64,000 nt of DNA from positions 124,001 through 188,000 of the forward strand of contig JACBXO010000003.1 of assembly GCA_015863195.1 (NCBI GenBank), in the 5' to 3' direction. The notes beneath the pieces were generated by a model. The model saw only the letters and a program-made list of their open reading frames with translations, ran no database searches and was not told where the DNA came from. The DNA comes from Aerococcaceae bacterium DSM 111022 (lineage in GTDB: Bacteria > Bacillota > Bacilli > Lactobacillales > Aerococcaceae). The first letter of the stretch is position 1; every line of letters starts with the position of its first letter. The position numbers and the translations under genes were made by a program. Below, in pieces: positions 30,869 to 39,902 of this stretch.

Positions 30869-30992
30869 TATACTTTAATAGTAGTTATTTAAAATTCGAA
30901 ATAATATTTTCTGAGGTATTATTTTGGATAATTTATATAACTAAAATTTAAGAATGGATAAAATATTAATTGATGCGAATCAATTCTTTTTT
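30869..30992 (+). ncRNA. Possible small RNA with terminator
   Basis: From TATACT (30869-30874), a transcript of about 110 bases could begin near 30881, contain the hairpin AAATAATA (30899-30906)/TATTATTT (30917-30924), and end at AATTGAT (30968-30974)/ATCAATT (30979-30985) followed by CTTTTTT. The terminator has no other gene to serve, as the SDR gene already ends at 30762. No good -35 is seen and no family is recognised. Confidence 0.3.
30968..30992 (+). terminator. Orphan terminator in the region upstream of the L,D-transpeptidase gene
   Basis: Seven-base perfect stem AATTGAT/ATCAATT with a GCGA loop followed by CTTTTTT. Confidence 0.6.
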
Positions 30993-31151
30993 ATTTATTT
31001 TTGCTATAATAGAATGGAATTTTAAGGCCTGTGCATAACTTTATGAAATAAGTGTGAAATTTAGTTATCAACAGGTGCATTTATTATCAGAAGTGCTATA
31101 ATTACAATTATGATACAAATATTAATATTATTTCAAAATTAAGTTATATGA

Positions 31152-31179
31152 TTGACTTATTTTACATTGTTAATATAAT
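31152..31179 (+). promoter_or_regulatory. Main promoter of the L,D-transpeptidase gene
   Basis: TTGACT (31152-31157), 16 bases, TATAAT (31174-31179), 65 bases before the start. Extended -10 elements at 31005 and 31097 may give additional upstream starts. Confidence 0.65.
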
Positions 31180-31244
31180 TGATGATAATAATTCGTATAA
31201 TACTATATAATTAATATTTTATGACTTTGGAAAGGATGTTTTCG

Positions 31245-32618
31245 TTGAAAAAGAAACTAACAATTGCTGGCTTAAGTGTTCTAGGATTAGGTGCTGCTTA
31301 TTTAGGTGGTATTGGCTATTATTCAGAACGATTCACACCTAATACTGAATATAAATCAGTTGATATTAGTAACTTAACACTTGAAGAGGCGAATGAACAT
31401 ATTGCAAAAGAAATCTCTAACCAAGAATTCAAATTAGTTGAAAATGGTGAAGAAGTAGCAACAGTTAAAATTGCTGATTTAGATCCAACATTTGATGCTA
31501 AAAGTGATTTAGAACAAGTTTACTATTCACAAAACCCTAATAACTGGTTAGCAAGCATTGTTTCGAATACAGTCTCAGCGCAAGGCGAAGATGCTGAAGT
31601 TATTGAAATTGATACTCAAGCTGTTGCGGATGAAATTAATGAGCAAGGTGACCGTGAAGCTGCGGTTGATGCCTCAATTGCTTATGATGAAGAACAAGGA
31701 TATCACGCTGTTGAAGGTGAGTCTGGAACATTAATTGATCCAGAGTTACTTGAAGAAGAGTTGGTTGAGCAAATTGAAACGGGTTCAGAATCAGTTGAAA
31801 TCGAAGAAGCATATGACCAACCTGACATTACAGTTGAAAGTGATGAAATTCAAGATACTTTACAACAAATTGACAGTGTGATTAATACTGACTTAACAAT
31901 TGAAATTGCAGGGGATACGATTGAATTAGATCCTCAACAAATTGAAGATTGGTTACATTTTGATGGTAACAACAATATGGTTTTAGATAGTGAAGGCGTT
32001 TCAGCTTTCCTAACTGAAATAGACGCTGAGTACTCAACATTTGGTAAAACACGTTCATTTGAATCAACACTCCAAGGTACAGTTGAAGTACCACCTGGAA
32101 TTTTAGGTTGGGGTATTGATATCGAACAAGCGACAACGGATTTATCAGCAGCAATTCTTTCAGGCGAATCAGGTACACACCAATTAGCAACTTATAGTAC
32201 TGGTGGTAATGCTGGTGCTGCGGATGAAATTGGTGATTCATATGTTGAAATTGATTTATCAAATCAAATGATGTTCCTCTATCATGAAGGTGAATTAATC
32301 TTATCAACAGAAATGGTGTCAGGACAACCTGGAGCAGAAACAGTACCAGGTGCTAACGCGGTTAATGAAATGTTAACTGATACAAACTTAGTTGGATACA
32401 ACCAATTCTCAGACGTTGAATATAGTACACCAGTAAGCTACTGGATTCGTTTTGATGATCAAGCTCAAGGAATCCACGACGCTCCATGGCAAAGTACATA
32501 TGGTGGAAACACATGGCAATATGCTGGTTCATTAGGATGTATTAATACACCTTATGGTGCCGCAGCAACAATTTACGAATATGTAAATATCGGAACACCA
32601 GTAATGGTATTCTACTAA
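31245..32618 (+). CDS. L,D-transpeptidase (YkuD) with peptidoglycan-binding domain
   Basis: 457 residues: N-terminal membrane anchor (about 3-23), a PG_binding_4-type extracellular region (about 35-310) and a C-terminal YkuD domain (about 330-457). The catalytic set is H411 in GIHDAPW and C432 in GSLGCIN. It would form 3-3 cross-links or attach molecules to peptidoglycan, bypassing beta-lactam targets. In-frame ATGs at 31221 and 31236 lie before or abut the SD GGAAAGG, so TTG 31245 (MKKKLT) is the better start. Asn follows the SxGC motif where Arg is usual (SLGCIN vs SHGCIR), a tolerated Firmicutes variant. Monocistronic. Confidence 0.92.
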   Translation: MKKKLTIAGLSVLGLGAAYLGGIGYYSERFTPNTEYKSVDISNLTLEEANEHIAKEISNQEFKLVENGEEVATVKIADLDPTFDAKSDLEQVYYSQNPNNWLASIVSNTVSAQGEDAEVIEIDTQAVADEINEQGDREAAVDASIAYDEEQGYHAVEGESGTLIDPELLEEELVEQIETGSESVEIEEAYDQPDITVESDEIQDTLQQIDSVINTDLTIEIAGDTIELDPQQIEDWLHFDGNNNMVLDSEGVSAFLTEIDAEYSTFGKTRSFESTLQGTVEVPPGILGWGIDIEQATTDLSAAILSGESGTHQLATYSTGGNAGAADEIGDSYVEIDLSNQMMFLYHEGELILSTEMVSGQPGAETVPGANAVNEMLTDTNLVGYNQFSDVEYSTPVSYWIRFDDQAQGIHDAPWQSTYGGNTWQYAGSLGCINTPYGAAATIYEYVNIGTPVMVFY

Positions 32619-32627
32619 AATTAAAAT

Positions 32628-32677
32628 AATACCCAGCGAACTAACACTTACTCAAATGTTAGTTCGCTGGGTATTTT
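32628..32677. terminator. Strong bidirectional terminator
   Basis: A 19-base perfect inverted repeat (32628-32646 with 32657-32675), loop of 10, lying between converging genes with a T run on the plus side and an A-rich run on the other. Confidence 0.92.
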
Positions 32678-32698
32678 TATCTATAAGAAGCAAAATGA

Positions 32699-33448
32699 TT
32701 AATATATTTTTGTTGTACCACCGTCAACCATAATTGTTTGACCAGTGATATATTTCGAATCTTCACTTGCCAAAAATACAGCTACACGGCCAATATCTTG
32801 TTCCGGATCCCCAACATAGCGCAATGGGATACCATTAACCATTTTATTATACTGTTCAGGATCATGCTTCGACCATATTTCAATACCTGAAGTTAATGCA
32901 AGAGGGGAGATAATATTAACATTAATGCCATCTGGTCCCCATTCGTTGGCAACCACACGCGTTAAACCACGAATGGCTTCTTTCGCTGAAGCATATGCAG
33001 CTTGAGTAGGTTGGCCATTAATACCAGCACCAGAAGCGAAGTTAATTACTTTCCCATTTGATTTTTTCAACTCTTCATAAGCTTCCTGCATTAAGTAAAA
33101 AGTAGCAAAATAGCCAGTATTAAATGAAAGCGCCACATCTTCTGGCGTCGTTTCCATAAATGGTTTTTGACGAGATACATGCGCATTATTGACTAAAATA
33201 TTTAATTCACCAAAGTGCTCAACCACTTCCTGAACTAATTCAGATAAATTTTCACGCACTGAAATATCTTTGTGGATATACAAAGCATCTGAAAACTCCT
33301 TCAATTCGGCCAGTGTTTTCTCACCCGCTTCATCATTTAAATCAACAATCACCACTTTCGCGCCTTCCTTAGCCATAGCTAATGCGATTCCTCGACCAAT
33401 CCCTGAAGCGCCACCCGTGATTAATGCAACTCTATCTTTCAATTTCAT
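32699..33448 (-). CDS. Short-chain dehydrogenase/reductase (classical SDR)
   Basis: 249 residues counted from ATG 33448, chosen because SD GGAGG lies 8 bases upstream; the open frame runs on to 33499 without a better site. Cofactor loop TGGASGIGRG, VDLND after beta2 (acidic, favouring NAD), NNAH instead of NNAG, serine in NFASGAG and YASAK (Y-x3-K). Substrate unknown. The NNAH variant is mildly unusual. Transcribed opposite to the L,D-transpeptidase gene. Confidence 0.88.
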   Translation of the reverse strand: MKLKDRVALITGGASGIGRGIALAMAKEGAKVVIVDLNDEAGEKTLAELKEFSDALYIHKDISVRENLSELVQEVVEHFGELNILVNNAHVSRQKPFMETTPEDVALSFNTGYFATFYLMQEAYEELKKSNGKVINFASGAGINGQPTQAAYASAKEAIRGLTRVVANEWGPDGINVNIISPLALTSGIEIWSKHDPEQYNKMVNGIPLRYVGDPEQDIGRVAVFLASEDSKYITGQTIMVDGGTTKIY

Positions 33449-33610
33449 ACTAATTCCTCCATCTACTATAAATATATAGGTCTTTGCAAACTCTTTCATT
33501 AATATTATAGCTCATTCATTCACAAATGAGAACATATTATTGAAAATAGGTTTATCTCTTTCGTTTTTTAAAGTATTACAGTAGCTTCTAGTCGAGTTGT
33601 TGGAAAAAAT

Positions 33611-33657
33611 AAAACGCCACTCAGTATGTTAAATTTAACACTGAGTGGCGTTTTTTA
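33611..33657. terminator. Terminator after uvrC
   Basis: AAAACGCCACTCAGT (33611-33625) pairs with ACTGAGTGGCGTTTT (33640-33654). On the minus strand it runs into a T-rich tail and so ends uvrC, separating it from the SDR gene. Confidence 0.85.
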
Positions 33658-33698
33658 AAGATGAATTTATCAAATAAAAGACCAACGACTTATCTTTT

Positions 33699-35528
33699 TT
33701 AGTTATTATCCTTTTGCTTTTCCTTTTTCTGGAATTCTTTCACGAGTGCTTCTTTCACTCTTTCCGCCGTTGGTTTAGGAATACCCAGTGCAGTAATTTC
33801 TTCAATCTCTGCTTCATGAATGCGAATAAGCGACTTAAAGTGCTTTAATAATTTTGACCGTGTTTTAGGTCCGACACCTGGTATTTCATCTAAAATTGAA
33901 CCAAATGTTGACTTACTTCGTACATTACGGTGATAACTAATCGCATAACGGTGGACTTCTTCTTGAACACGTTGAATTAAATGGAAAGCTTGGCTACGGG
34001 GATCGACGTCCACTAAGTTTTCTGTATAGCCATCCATTAAGGCAGCCGTTCTGTGGGCATCATCTTTAACCATACCAGCTACGGGTATCGCAATGCCTAA
34101 TTCATTTTCTAACACGTCTCTAGCGGCACGGATTTGAATTTTTCCACCATCCATCAAAATTAAATCAGGTAATGGTTTATCTTCACGTAACAAACGAGTG
34201 TAGCGGCGACGAATAACTTCTTGGGTTGAAGCAAACTCATCGGCCCCTTCAACAGTTTTAATTTTAAATTTACGGTAACTCTTACGGTCCGGTTTACCAT
34301 AACGATAAACAACCATCCCTGATACAGCGTTTGTTCCTTGGATATTAGAGTGGTCAAAAGATTCAATATAATCTGCACGAGGGATATTTAAAAAGTCAGC
34401 CAACTCATCAACCGCAGCGACTGTCTTATTCTCACTCAGTTCAATTAAACGGAAATGCTCATCGAGAGAAATTTTACTATTTTTCTCACATAATTCAAAA
34501 ATACTCCGTTTCTTACCTCGTAGTGGGGTAGTAACTGGAATTTGTAAATAATCATTGAGTAAATCTTTGTCAACATCACTTGGAACAAGTACTTGCTTTG
34601 GTTTAATTTGAGCTTGTTCTTGGTAGAAGCGAGCAATTAATGTCGTAACTTCATCTTCCGGTTCACCATAACTTGGTTCAATAATGGCTTTGCGTTTTAA
34701 GATAGAACCTTGGCGTAACATAAAGACTTGAATTGAAATCCAACCACGGTCGAGTGTATAAGCAAAAACATCAGTATTATCATAATCTTTGTTCATCACA
34801 TTTTGACGTTCAACCGTTGTATTAATATAATCAATTTGGTCACGGTAATCAGCAGCCGCTTCAAAGTCTAATTTTTCAGCTGCTTTCTCCATCTTTTCCT
34901 TTAAAGCTTGTTTTACTTCGCCCGTTTCACCATTAAAGAAACGTTCAATTTGTTGAATATTTTCCTGATATTCTTCCACCGGCACTTCATGATCACAGGG
35001 CCCAATACATTGACCTAGATGATAATAGAAGCAGGCACGCTTCTCATTTTTTGGACAGTGACGGAGTGGATAAGATTTAGTTAAAACCTGTTGGGTATTT
35101 GTCGCTGCAAAGACATTGGGAAAGGGACCAAAATATTTCCCACCATCTTTTTTTACTTCATTCGTAATAATTAATTGCGGATCACGCTCATTCGTTATCT
35201 TTAAATAAGGATACATCGTCCCGTCTTTAAGCTTGATATTATATTGCGGGCGGTATTTCTGAATGAGATTAATCTCAAGAATTAAAGCTTCTTTATTACT
35301 ATTCGTAATAATGGTTTCAAAATGATGAATTTCCGAAACTAATTTCGTTGTTTTCGTATCGTGAGCCCCTCTGAAGTATGAACGCACACGATTCTTCAAG
35401 TTTTTCGCTTTACCCACATAAATAATCTGGTCATTTTTATCTCGCATAATATAACAACCAGGTAAATCGGGTAGCAATTTTAAATGCTTTTCAATATTCA
35501 GTTTAACTTCGCGTCGATCTTCAGTCAT
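33699..35528 (-). CDS. uvrC: Excinuclease ABC subunit C
   Basis: 609-residue nuclease of nucleotide excision repair. The N-terminal GIY-YIG domain (GCYIMRDKNDQIIYVGKAKNL) makes the 3' cut, a UVR motif (about 205-240) contacts UvrB, the RNase H-like endonuclease domain (about 260-540; SFDHSNIQG and ILMDGGKIQ carry catalytic Asp residues) makes the 5' cut, and a helix-hairpin-helix pair (about 550-600) binds DNA. Start ATG 35528 follows SD AGAGGTG. It is alone in its transcript, with a terminator downstream. Confidence 0.97.
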   Translation of the reverse strand: MTEDRREVKLNIEKHLKLLPDLPGCYIMRDKNDQIIYVGKAKNLKNRVRSYFRGAHDTKTTKLVSEIHHFETIITNSNKEALILEINLIQKYRPQYNIKLKDGTMYPYLKITNERDPQLIITNEVKKDGGKYFGPFPNVFAATNTQQVLTKSYPLRHCPKNEKRACFYYHLGQCIGPCDHEVPVEEYQENIQQIERFFNGETGEVKQALKEKMEKAAEKLDFEAAADYRDQIDYINTTVERQNVMNKDYDNTDVFAYTLDRGWISIQVFMLRQGSILKRKAIIEPSYGEPEDEVTTLIARFYQEQAQIKPKQVLVPSDVDKDLLNDYLQIPVTTPLRGKKRSIFELCEKNSKISLDEHFRLIELSENKTVAAVDELADFLNIPRADYIESFDHSNIQGTNAVSGMVVYRYGKPDRKSYRKFKIKTVEGADEFASTQEVIRRRYTRLLREDKPLPDLILMDGGKIQIRAARDVLENELGIAIPVAGMVKDDAHRTAALMDGYTENLVDVDPRSQAFHLIQRVQEEVHRYAISYHRNVRSKSTFGSILDEIPGVGPKTRSKLLKHFKSLIRIHEAEIEEITALGIPKPTAERVKEALVKEFQKKEKQKDNN

Positions 35529-35834
35529 ATATTCACCTCTCTAGATTATTTTTTGAAGATATAGTATTTTACACCGTATATAACAAAAGTATGAGTTATT
35601 TCAACTACTATCTGCTTATGAATTATAAACTGCTGTGATTTTAAACGCACATCAATTCTCTATCTAATCTATTATACCAATAATTAATCAAAAATGCTTC
35701 TATGATGTTCGCATTATGTTCGTATGGGACAAGAATCGAAGTTAGAATTTTTGAATACTTTTAGCGTCTCGGTACTGATAAAACAAGGGTGTGTGCTATA
35801 ATTAAATTAATAGACAAGAAGGCGAGTGATTCGA
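35529..35834. other. Divergent promoter region between uvrC and the M3 peptidase gene
   Basis: About 306 bases without a gene. A minus-strand extended -10 TGGTATAAT (ATTATA on plus at 35671-35676) probably serves uvrC, and a plus-strand TGTGCTATAAT (TATAAT 35797-35802) with CTGATA (35775-35780, spacer 16) serves the peptidase. Between them ATGTTCG occurs twice, at 35705-35711 and 35716-35722, 11 bases apart. No LexA box of the form CGAACN4GTTCG is present. Confidence 0.55.
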
Positions 35835-37535
35835 ATGCAATTTAACGATTACCCATATGAAAGAATTAATACAGCGTTAATTAAAGAGCAATTTACAGAG
35901 TTAAATGCAAAGTTAAAGGACGCGGCAAACGCGACTGAGGCACTAACAATTATTGAGGAAATACAAGCGATTCAAGCAAATATTGAAACGTCTTCAACCT
36001 TGGTAAGTATTCGCCACTCAATCGATACACGGGATAAATTTTATCAAGAAGAAACGGCATTTTGGGATGAAAATCAGCCCATTATTTCTGAATGGATTAA
36101 TGATTACTACCGTATCGTGATTGATTTGCCATTTCGTGAAGAACTGGAAGCCGAATTAACACCGACATTTTTCAAAATAATCGAATTACAATTAGCGGTT
36201 TTTTCACCAGAAATTATTCCTTTATTGCAACAAGAAAATCAATTAGTCACTGAGTACAACAAATTGATTGCTTCGGCAAAAATTGAATTTAATGGTGAAG
36301 ACTACAATCTTCCAGAAATGACGCCATTTGCGGAAAGTGGCGACCGCAGTGAACGTAAAGCGGCTCAAGAAGCAACGACAGCGTTCTTTGCGGAAAACCT
36401 GGAGGCATTTGACCATTTATATAACCAGATGGTTCAAGTGCGCCATGAAATGGCATTGAAACTAGGTTTTCCAAGTTATGTTGAAATGGGTTATGCACGT
36501 CAAAAACGTTTAGATTATGACCGTGATGACGTGACACGATACCGTGAGGAAGTGTTAAAACATATCGTTCCCTTGGTGAAGAAAACTTATTTACATCAGG
36601 CAGATCGACTAAACTTAGATAAATTATATTATTATGACTTACCTGTTAGTTTCAAATCTGGAAATGCCAAACCTGTTGGTGGCGTAGCTGAGTTAACGGA
36701 TATCGCTACAAAGATGTATCATGAAATGTCGCCTGAAACCGGTGAATTTATTGATTATATGACCAAACACCAGCTGATGGATTTGGATGCGCGTGCGGGT
36801 AAACAATCAGGCGGATATTGTACTTATTTAGCAGACTTTAAGTCGCCGTTTATCTTTGCTAACTTCAACGGTACGTCTGGTGATGTGGATGTTTTAACAC
36901 ATGAAGTAGGGCATGCTTTTCAAATATTTGAGTCACGCTGGATAACTACACCAGAAGTGATTTGGCCAACTTATGAAACGTGTGAAATCCATTCGATGTC
37001 AATGGAATTCTTCGCTTGGCCATGGATGGAAGGTTTCTTTGAGGATGCGTCTGAAAAATACAAATACGATCATTTATCTGAAGCAGTACGCTTTTTACCT
37101 TATGGCGTTTTAGTGGATCATTTCCAACATGAAGTTTATGAAAATCCAGAGTGGTCACCTAAAGAAAGACGTGCTGCTTGGCGTAAGTTAGAACAAATGT
37201 ATTTACCTTGGAAAGATTATAGTGATAATGAGCTATTAGAAGCGGGGGCATATTGGTTTAGACAGGGGCATATTTTTTCAGATCCATTTTATTATATTGA
37301 CTATACCCTTGCTCAAATTGTGGCATTACAATTCTTTAGTTTACTACAACAAGATAAAACAGAAGAAGCATGGGAGAGCTATTTAAAAATCTGCCGTATC
37401 GGTGGTACTGAGTCATTTTTACAAGTAATCGAAGCGGCTGAATTAGAGTCTCCATTTAAAGAAAATATTTTAGAAGACATTGTATTTTACGTAGAAAGTT
37501 ATTTACAATCAGTCGATACAACGCAATTCAACTAA
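35835..37535 (+). CDS. M3 family oligoendopeptidase
   Basis: 566-residue zinc metallopeptidase related to PepF. Catalytic motif HEVGH (H356-H360) within VLTHEVGHAFQIFES, with the distal Glu helix ICEIHSM-type segment (TCEIHSMSMEFF). It cleaves short cytosolic peptides. There is no signal peptide. GTG 35826 lies in frame, but ATG 35835 (MQFNDYPYE) fits other members and the GAG-rich site. The Gfo/Idh/MocA oxidoreductase gene follows after 15 bases, so they form one unit. Confidence 0.92.
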   Translation: MQFNDYPYERINTALIKEQFTELNAKLKDAANATEALTIIEEIQAIQANIETSSTLVSIRHSIDTRDKFYQEETAFWDENQPIISEWINDYYRIVIDLPFREELEAELTPTFFKIIELQLAVFSPEIIPLLQQENQLVTEYNKLIASAKIEFNGEDYNLPEMTPFAESGDRSERKAAQEATTAFFAENLEAFDHLYNQMVQVRHEMALKLGFPSYVEMGYARQKRLDYDRDDVTRYREEVLKHIVPLVKKTYLHQADRLNLDKLYYYDLPVSFKSGNAKPVGGVAELTDIATKMYHEMSPETGEFIDYMTKHQLMDLDARAGKQSGGYCTYLADFKSPFIFANFNGTSGDVDVLTHEVGHAFQIFESRWITTPEVIWPTYETCEIHSMSMEFFAWPWMEGFFEDASEKYKYDHLSEAVRFLPYGVLVDHFQHEVYENPEWSPKERRAAWRKLEQMYLPWKDYSDNELLEAGAYWFRQGHIFSDPFYYIDYTLAQIVALQFFSLLQQDKTEEAWESYLKICRIGGTESFLQVIEAAELESPFKENILEDIVFYVESYLQSVDTTQFN

Positions 37536-37550
37536 TATAAGGAGGAAAAG

Positions 37551-38594
37551 ATGTTAAAAATAGGAACAATTGGCACGTCTTGGATTACAGAAGAATTCTT
37601 ACGTGCGGCTAAATTAACGAATTTATATCAATTACATGGTGTTTATTCTAGATCTGTTGATTCAGGGAAAGATCTAGCCACTGTATTTCAAGCAACCTAT
37701 TACACAGATGAATTAAATAATTTACTTTTTGACCCGGAAATTGATGTGATTTATATTGCCAGTCCTAATTCACTCCATTATGCCCAAGCAAGACGTGTCA
37801 TTAAGGCTGGGAAACATGTCATTATTGAAAAACCAATCGCATCATCGGTTGCTCAATTAAAAGACTTACATCACTTAGCCAGTGAACATGGCGTTTTTGT
37901 CTTTGAAGGAGCCGCTCATATTCATAACCGTAATTATCAACGCTTAAAACAATTAGTACGTAGTAAAATGAGCGAAAAGACACAACCATTTTACGGTGCT
38001 AACTTTAATATGGGACAATACTCATCGCGTTATTTACGTTATTTGGATGACATGGAAAAGGGTAAAACGGGACCAAACATTTTTGAGTTAGATATGTCTG
38101 GTGGTACATTAATGGATTTAGGTGTCTATCCAATTTATGTGGCGATGGATTTATTCGGTACACCTAGTTCAGTCCGTTATTTAGCGCAAAAAGGACCGAA
38201 TGATGTCGACTTATTTGGACATATTCATTTGTCCTATGAAAACTTTGCGGTTAGCATCTTTATATCTAAAGCAGTGCATTCAGAATTAACCAGTGAGATT
38301 TATATCGATGATGAGACATTAGTGATTCATGAAATTTCACGTATTTCCCGAGTTGATCTAATTAATGCGAATGCGGAAGCAACGACATTGATTGATTATA
38401 AGCCGGAAAATCCGCTTTATGATGAATTAATGAGTTTTGCGGAAGTGATGAATAATCCAGATAATCAACACATGCAAATTGTCTATGAAGATTGGAAACA
38501 ACTGAGTCTCCAAGTAACCCAAACAATGGAATTATTACGCCGTTCGGCTAAAATTTCAATCAATACAGAATTAAATGAGGATACGAATGCTTAA
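37551..38594 (+). CDS. Gfo/Idh/MocA family oxidoreductase
   Basis: 347 residues: an N-terminal Rossmann fold (KIGTIGTSWITEEFLRAA) and EKPIASS, the conserved Lys loop, then a C-terminal alpha/beta substrate domain. These enzymes oxidise or reduce sugars, inositols or biliverdin-like substrates with NAD(P); the substrate cannot be told. SD AAGGAGGAA precedes ATG 37551. Its end overlaps the helicase start by 8 bases, so translation may be coupled. Confidence 0.9.
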   Translation: MLKIGTIGTSWITEEFLRAAKLTNLYQLHGVYSRSVDSGKDLATVFQATYYTDELNNLLFDPEIDVIYIASPNSLHYAQARRVIKAGKHVIIEKPIASSVAQLKDLHHLASEHGVFVFEGAAHIHNRNYQRLKQLVRSKMSEKTQPFYGANFNMGQYSSRYLRYLDDMEKGKTGPNIFELDMSGGTLMDLGVYPIYVAMDLFGTPSSVRYLAQKGPNDVDLFGHIHLSYENFAVSIFISKAVHSELTSEIYIDDETLVIHEISRISRVDLINANAEATTLIDYKPENPLYDELMSFAEVMNNPDNQHMQIVYEDWKQLSLQVTQTMELLRRSAKISINTELNEDTNA

Positions 38595-39789
38595 TCAATT
38601 AAATGAAACATTACAACAAAAATGGCAAGCACATGGTTTTAATGAACCAACTGCCATTCAAGAGGCTTTATTTGAGCCGATGACCCAAGGGGAATCATTG
38701 ATTGCCCATTCTCCTACGGGAACAGGTAAAACATTGGCTTATTTACTGCCAATTATTCAACAAACAGAGGCAAATAAACAATTACAAGCAATTGTTTTAG
38801 CGCCGAGTCAAGAATTAGCTAAGCAAATTTTTGATGTCGCTGTCGATTGGACAGCAAATACTGATTTAACGGTTCAATTAATTATCGGTGGGGCAAATGT
38901 CAAACGACAAATCGATGATTTAAAAGATAAACCGGAAATTATTATCGCCACACCGGGACGACTATTAGAAGTGATGAACCAGTCCCGTAAATTGAAAGTT
39001 CACACCGTAGAACGCATCGTATTTGATGAAGCGGACTATTTAGTTATCAATAATGAAACAGGCGCTCTGGAGCCAGTGATTAGAGATTTAACCAAACGCT
39101 TGATGCGTGACGTAAATTATTTATTTATTAGCGCCACTCAGTCTGATGATTTAGATAAAGTCGCTAAAAGAATTAAAGAAGAGATTTCAACGGTAGAAGT
39201 AGAAAAAACTGAAAACCAGACGACGCATATTTACTTAGAAGTAACGAATCGTCGTAAAGACGATACTTTAAGACAGCTAGCGCATCTTGAAGGAATGTAT
39301 GGGATGATTTTCTTTGAACAAATCGCTCAAATTGAACAAGTTGCAGCAAAGCTTTTATATAATGGTATTCCTGTTAGTGTCCTCCATGGTGATTTAGGGA
39401 AATTAGAACGACAAAATGCGATTCGTGCCTTTAGAGAAGGGAAAACTGTCTTCTTACTGACAACAGATATGGCGAGCCGTGGGATTGATATTCCCAATGT
39501 GAGTTGTGTTATTCATTATAACCGTGTGTCTAATTTAGACACTTATACGCACCGCTCAGGCCGAACAGGCCGAATGGGAACAGTTGGCTTAGTTATTTCT
39601 TTGGTCAACCAACAAGAATTTTTAGACTTAAATAATATTTTGGGAAGTAACTATACTTTAGAAAAATTCGCTTTATATGAAGGCATGTTAATGCCGGAAC
39701 AAATGGCTGAGGAAGCGCAAGTAGTCAACCGCCAGAGCGCGAAACGACCACGCAAAAAGAATAACCGTAAGAAACGGAAGAAGAAATAA
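38587..39789 (+). CDS. DEAD-box RNA helicase
   Basis: 400 residues with Q motif FNEPTAIQE, Walker A HSPTGTGKT, motif Ib TPGRLLE, motif II FDEADYL (DEAD), motif III ISATQ (instead of SAT), and the C-terminal TDMASRGIDIP and HRSGRTGRMG. A basic tail (RPRKKNNRKKRKKK) is probably for RNA contact, as in CshB-like cold-shock helicases. ATG 38575 lies inside the SD, so ATG 38587 behind ATGAGG is preferred. Confidence 0.93.
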   Translation: MLNQLNETLQQKWQAHGFNEPTAIQEALFEPMTQGESLIAHSPTGTGKTLAYLLPIIQQTEANKQLQAIVLAPSQELAKQIFDVAVDWTANTDLTVQLIIGGANVKRQIDDLKDKPEIIIATPGRLLEVMNQSRKLKVHTVERIVFDEADYLVINNETGALEPVIRDLTKRLMRDVNYLFISATQSDDLDKVAKRIKEEISTVEVEKTENQTTHIYLEVTNRRKDDTLRQLAHLEGMYGMIFFEQIAQIEQVAAKLLYNGIPVSVLHGDLGKLERQNAIRAFREGKTVFLLTTDMASRGIDIPNVSCVIHYNRVSNLDTYTHRSGRTGRMGTVGLVISLVNQQEFLDLNNILGSNYTLEKFALYEGMLMPEQMAEEAQVVNRQSAKRPRKKNNRKKRKKK

Positions 39790-39790
39790 G

Positions 39791-39829
39791 GGAAGTGGAG
39801 TGTTTACTTTGTGAGCACTTCATTTTTAA
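39791..39829 (+). terminator. Terminator after the helicase gene
   Basis: GAAGTG (39792-39797) pairs with CACTTC (39816-39821) followed by ATTTTTAA; a modest hairpin. Confidence 0.5.
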
Positions 39830-39902
39830 TAAGCATTAAAATAGTTGGAAATCGAAAAGTACGTTAAACTAATTGAAAGATGATTGGATTGGAGCGGGCA
39901 TT

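Larger units (their letters stand above)
30763..31244. other. AT-rich intergenic region upstream of the L,D-transpeptidase gene
   Basis: About 480 bases without a convincing gene. In order it holds a -10-like TATACT (30869-30874), a hairpin (30899-30924), a factor-independent terminator-like hairpin (30968-30992), an extended -10 TGCTATAAT (TATAAT 31005-31010), an inverted pair resembling DnaA boxes (31030-31038 and 31065-31073), another TGCTATAAT (TATAAT 31097-31102), and the best promoter at 31152-31179. Several are listed separately. Confidence 0.6.

Noticed and set aside
35529-35834. LexA/SOS box controlling uvrC
   Set aside because: ATGTTCG copies are direct, not inverted; no CGAACN4GTTCG is present.
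39873-39902. Upstream TTG 39873 as start of the cysteine-peptidase-like gene
   Set aside because: No ribosome site; TTG 39903 has GGAGCGGG at good distance.
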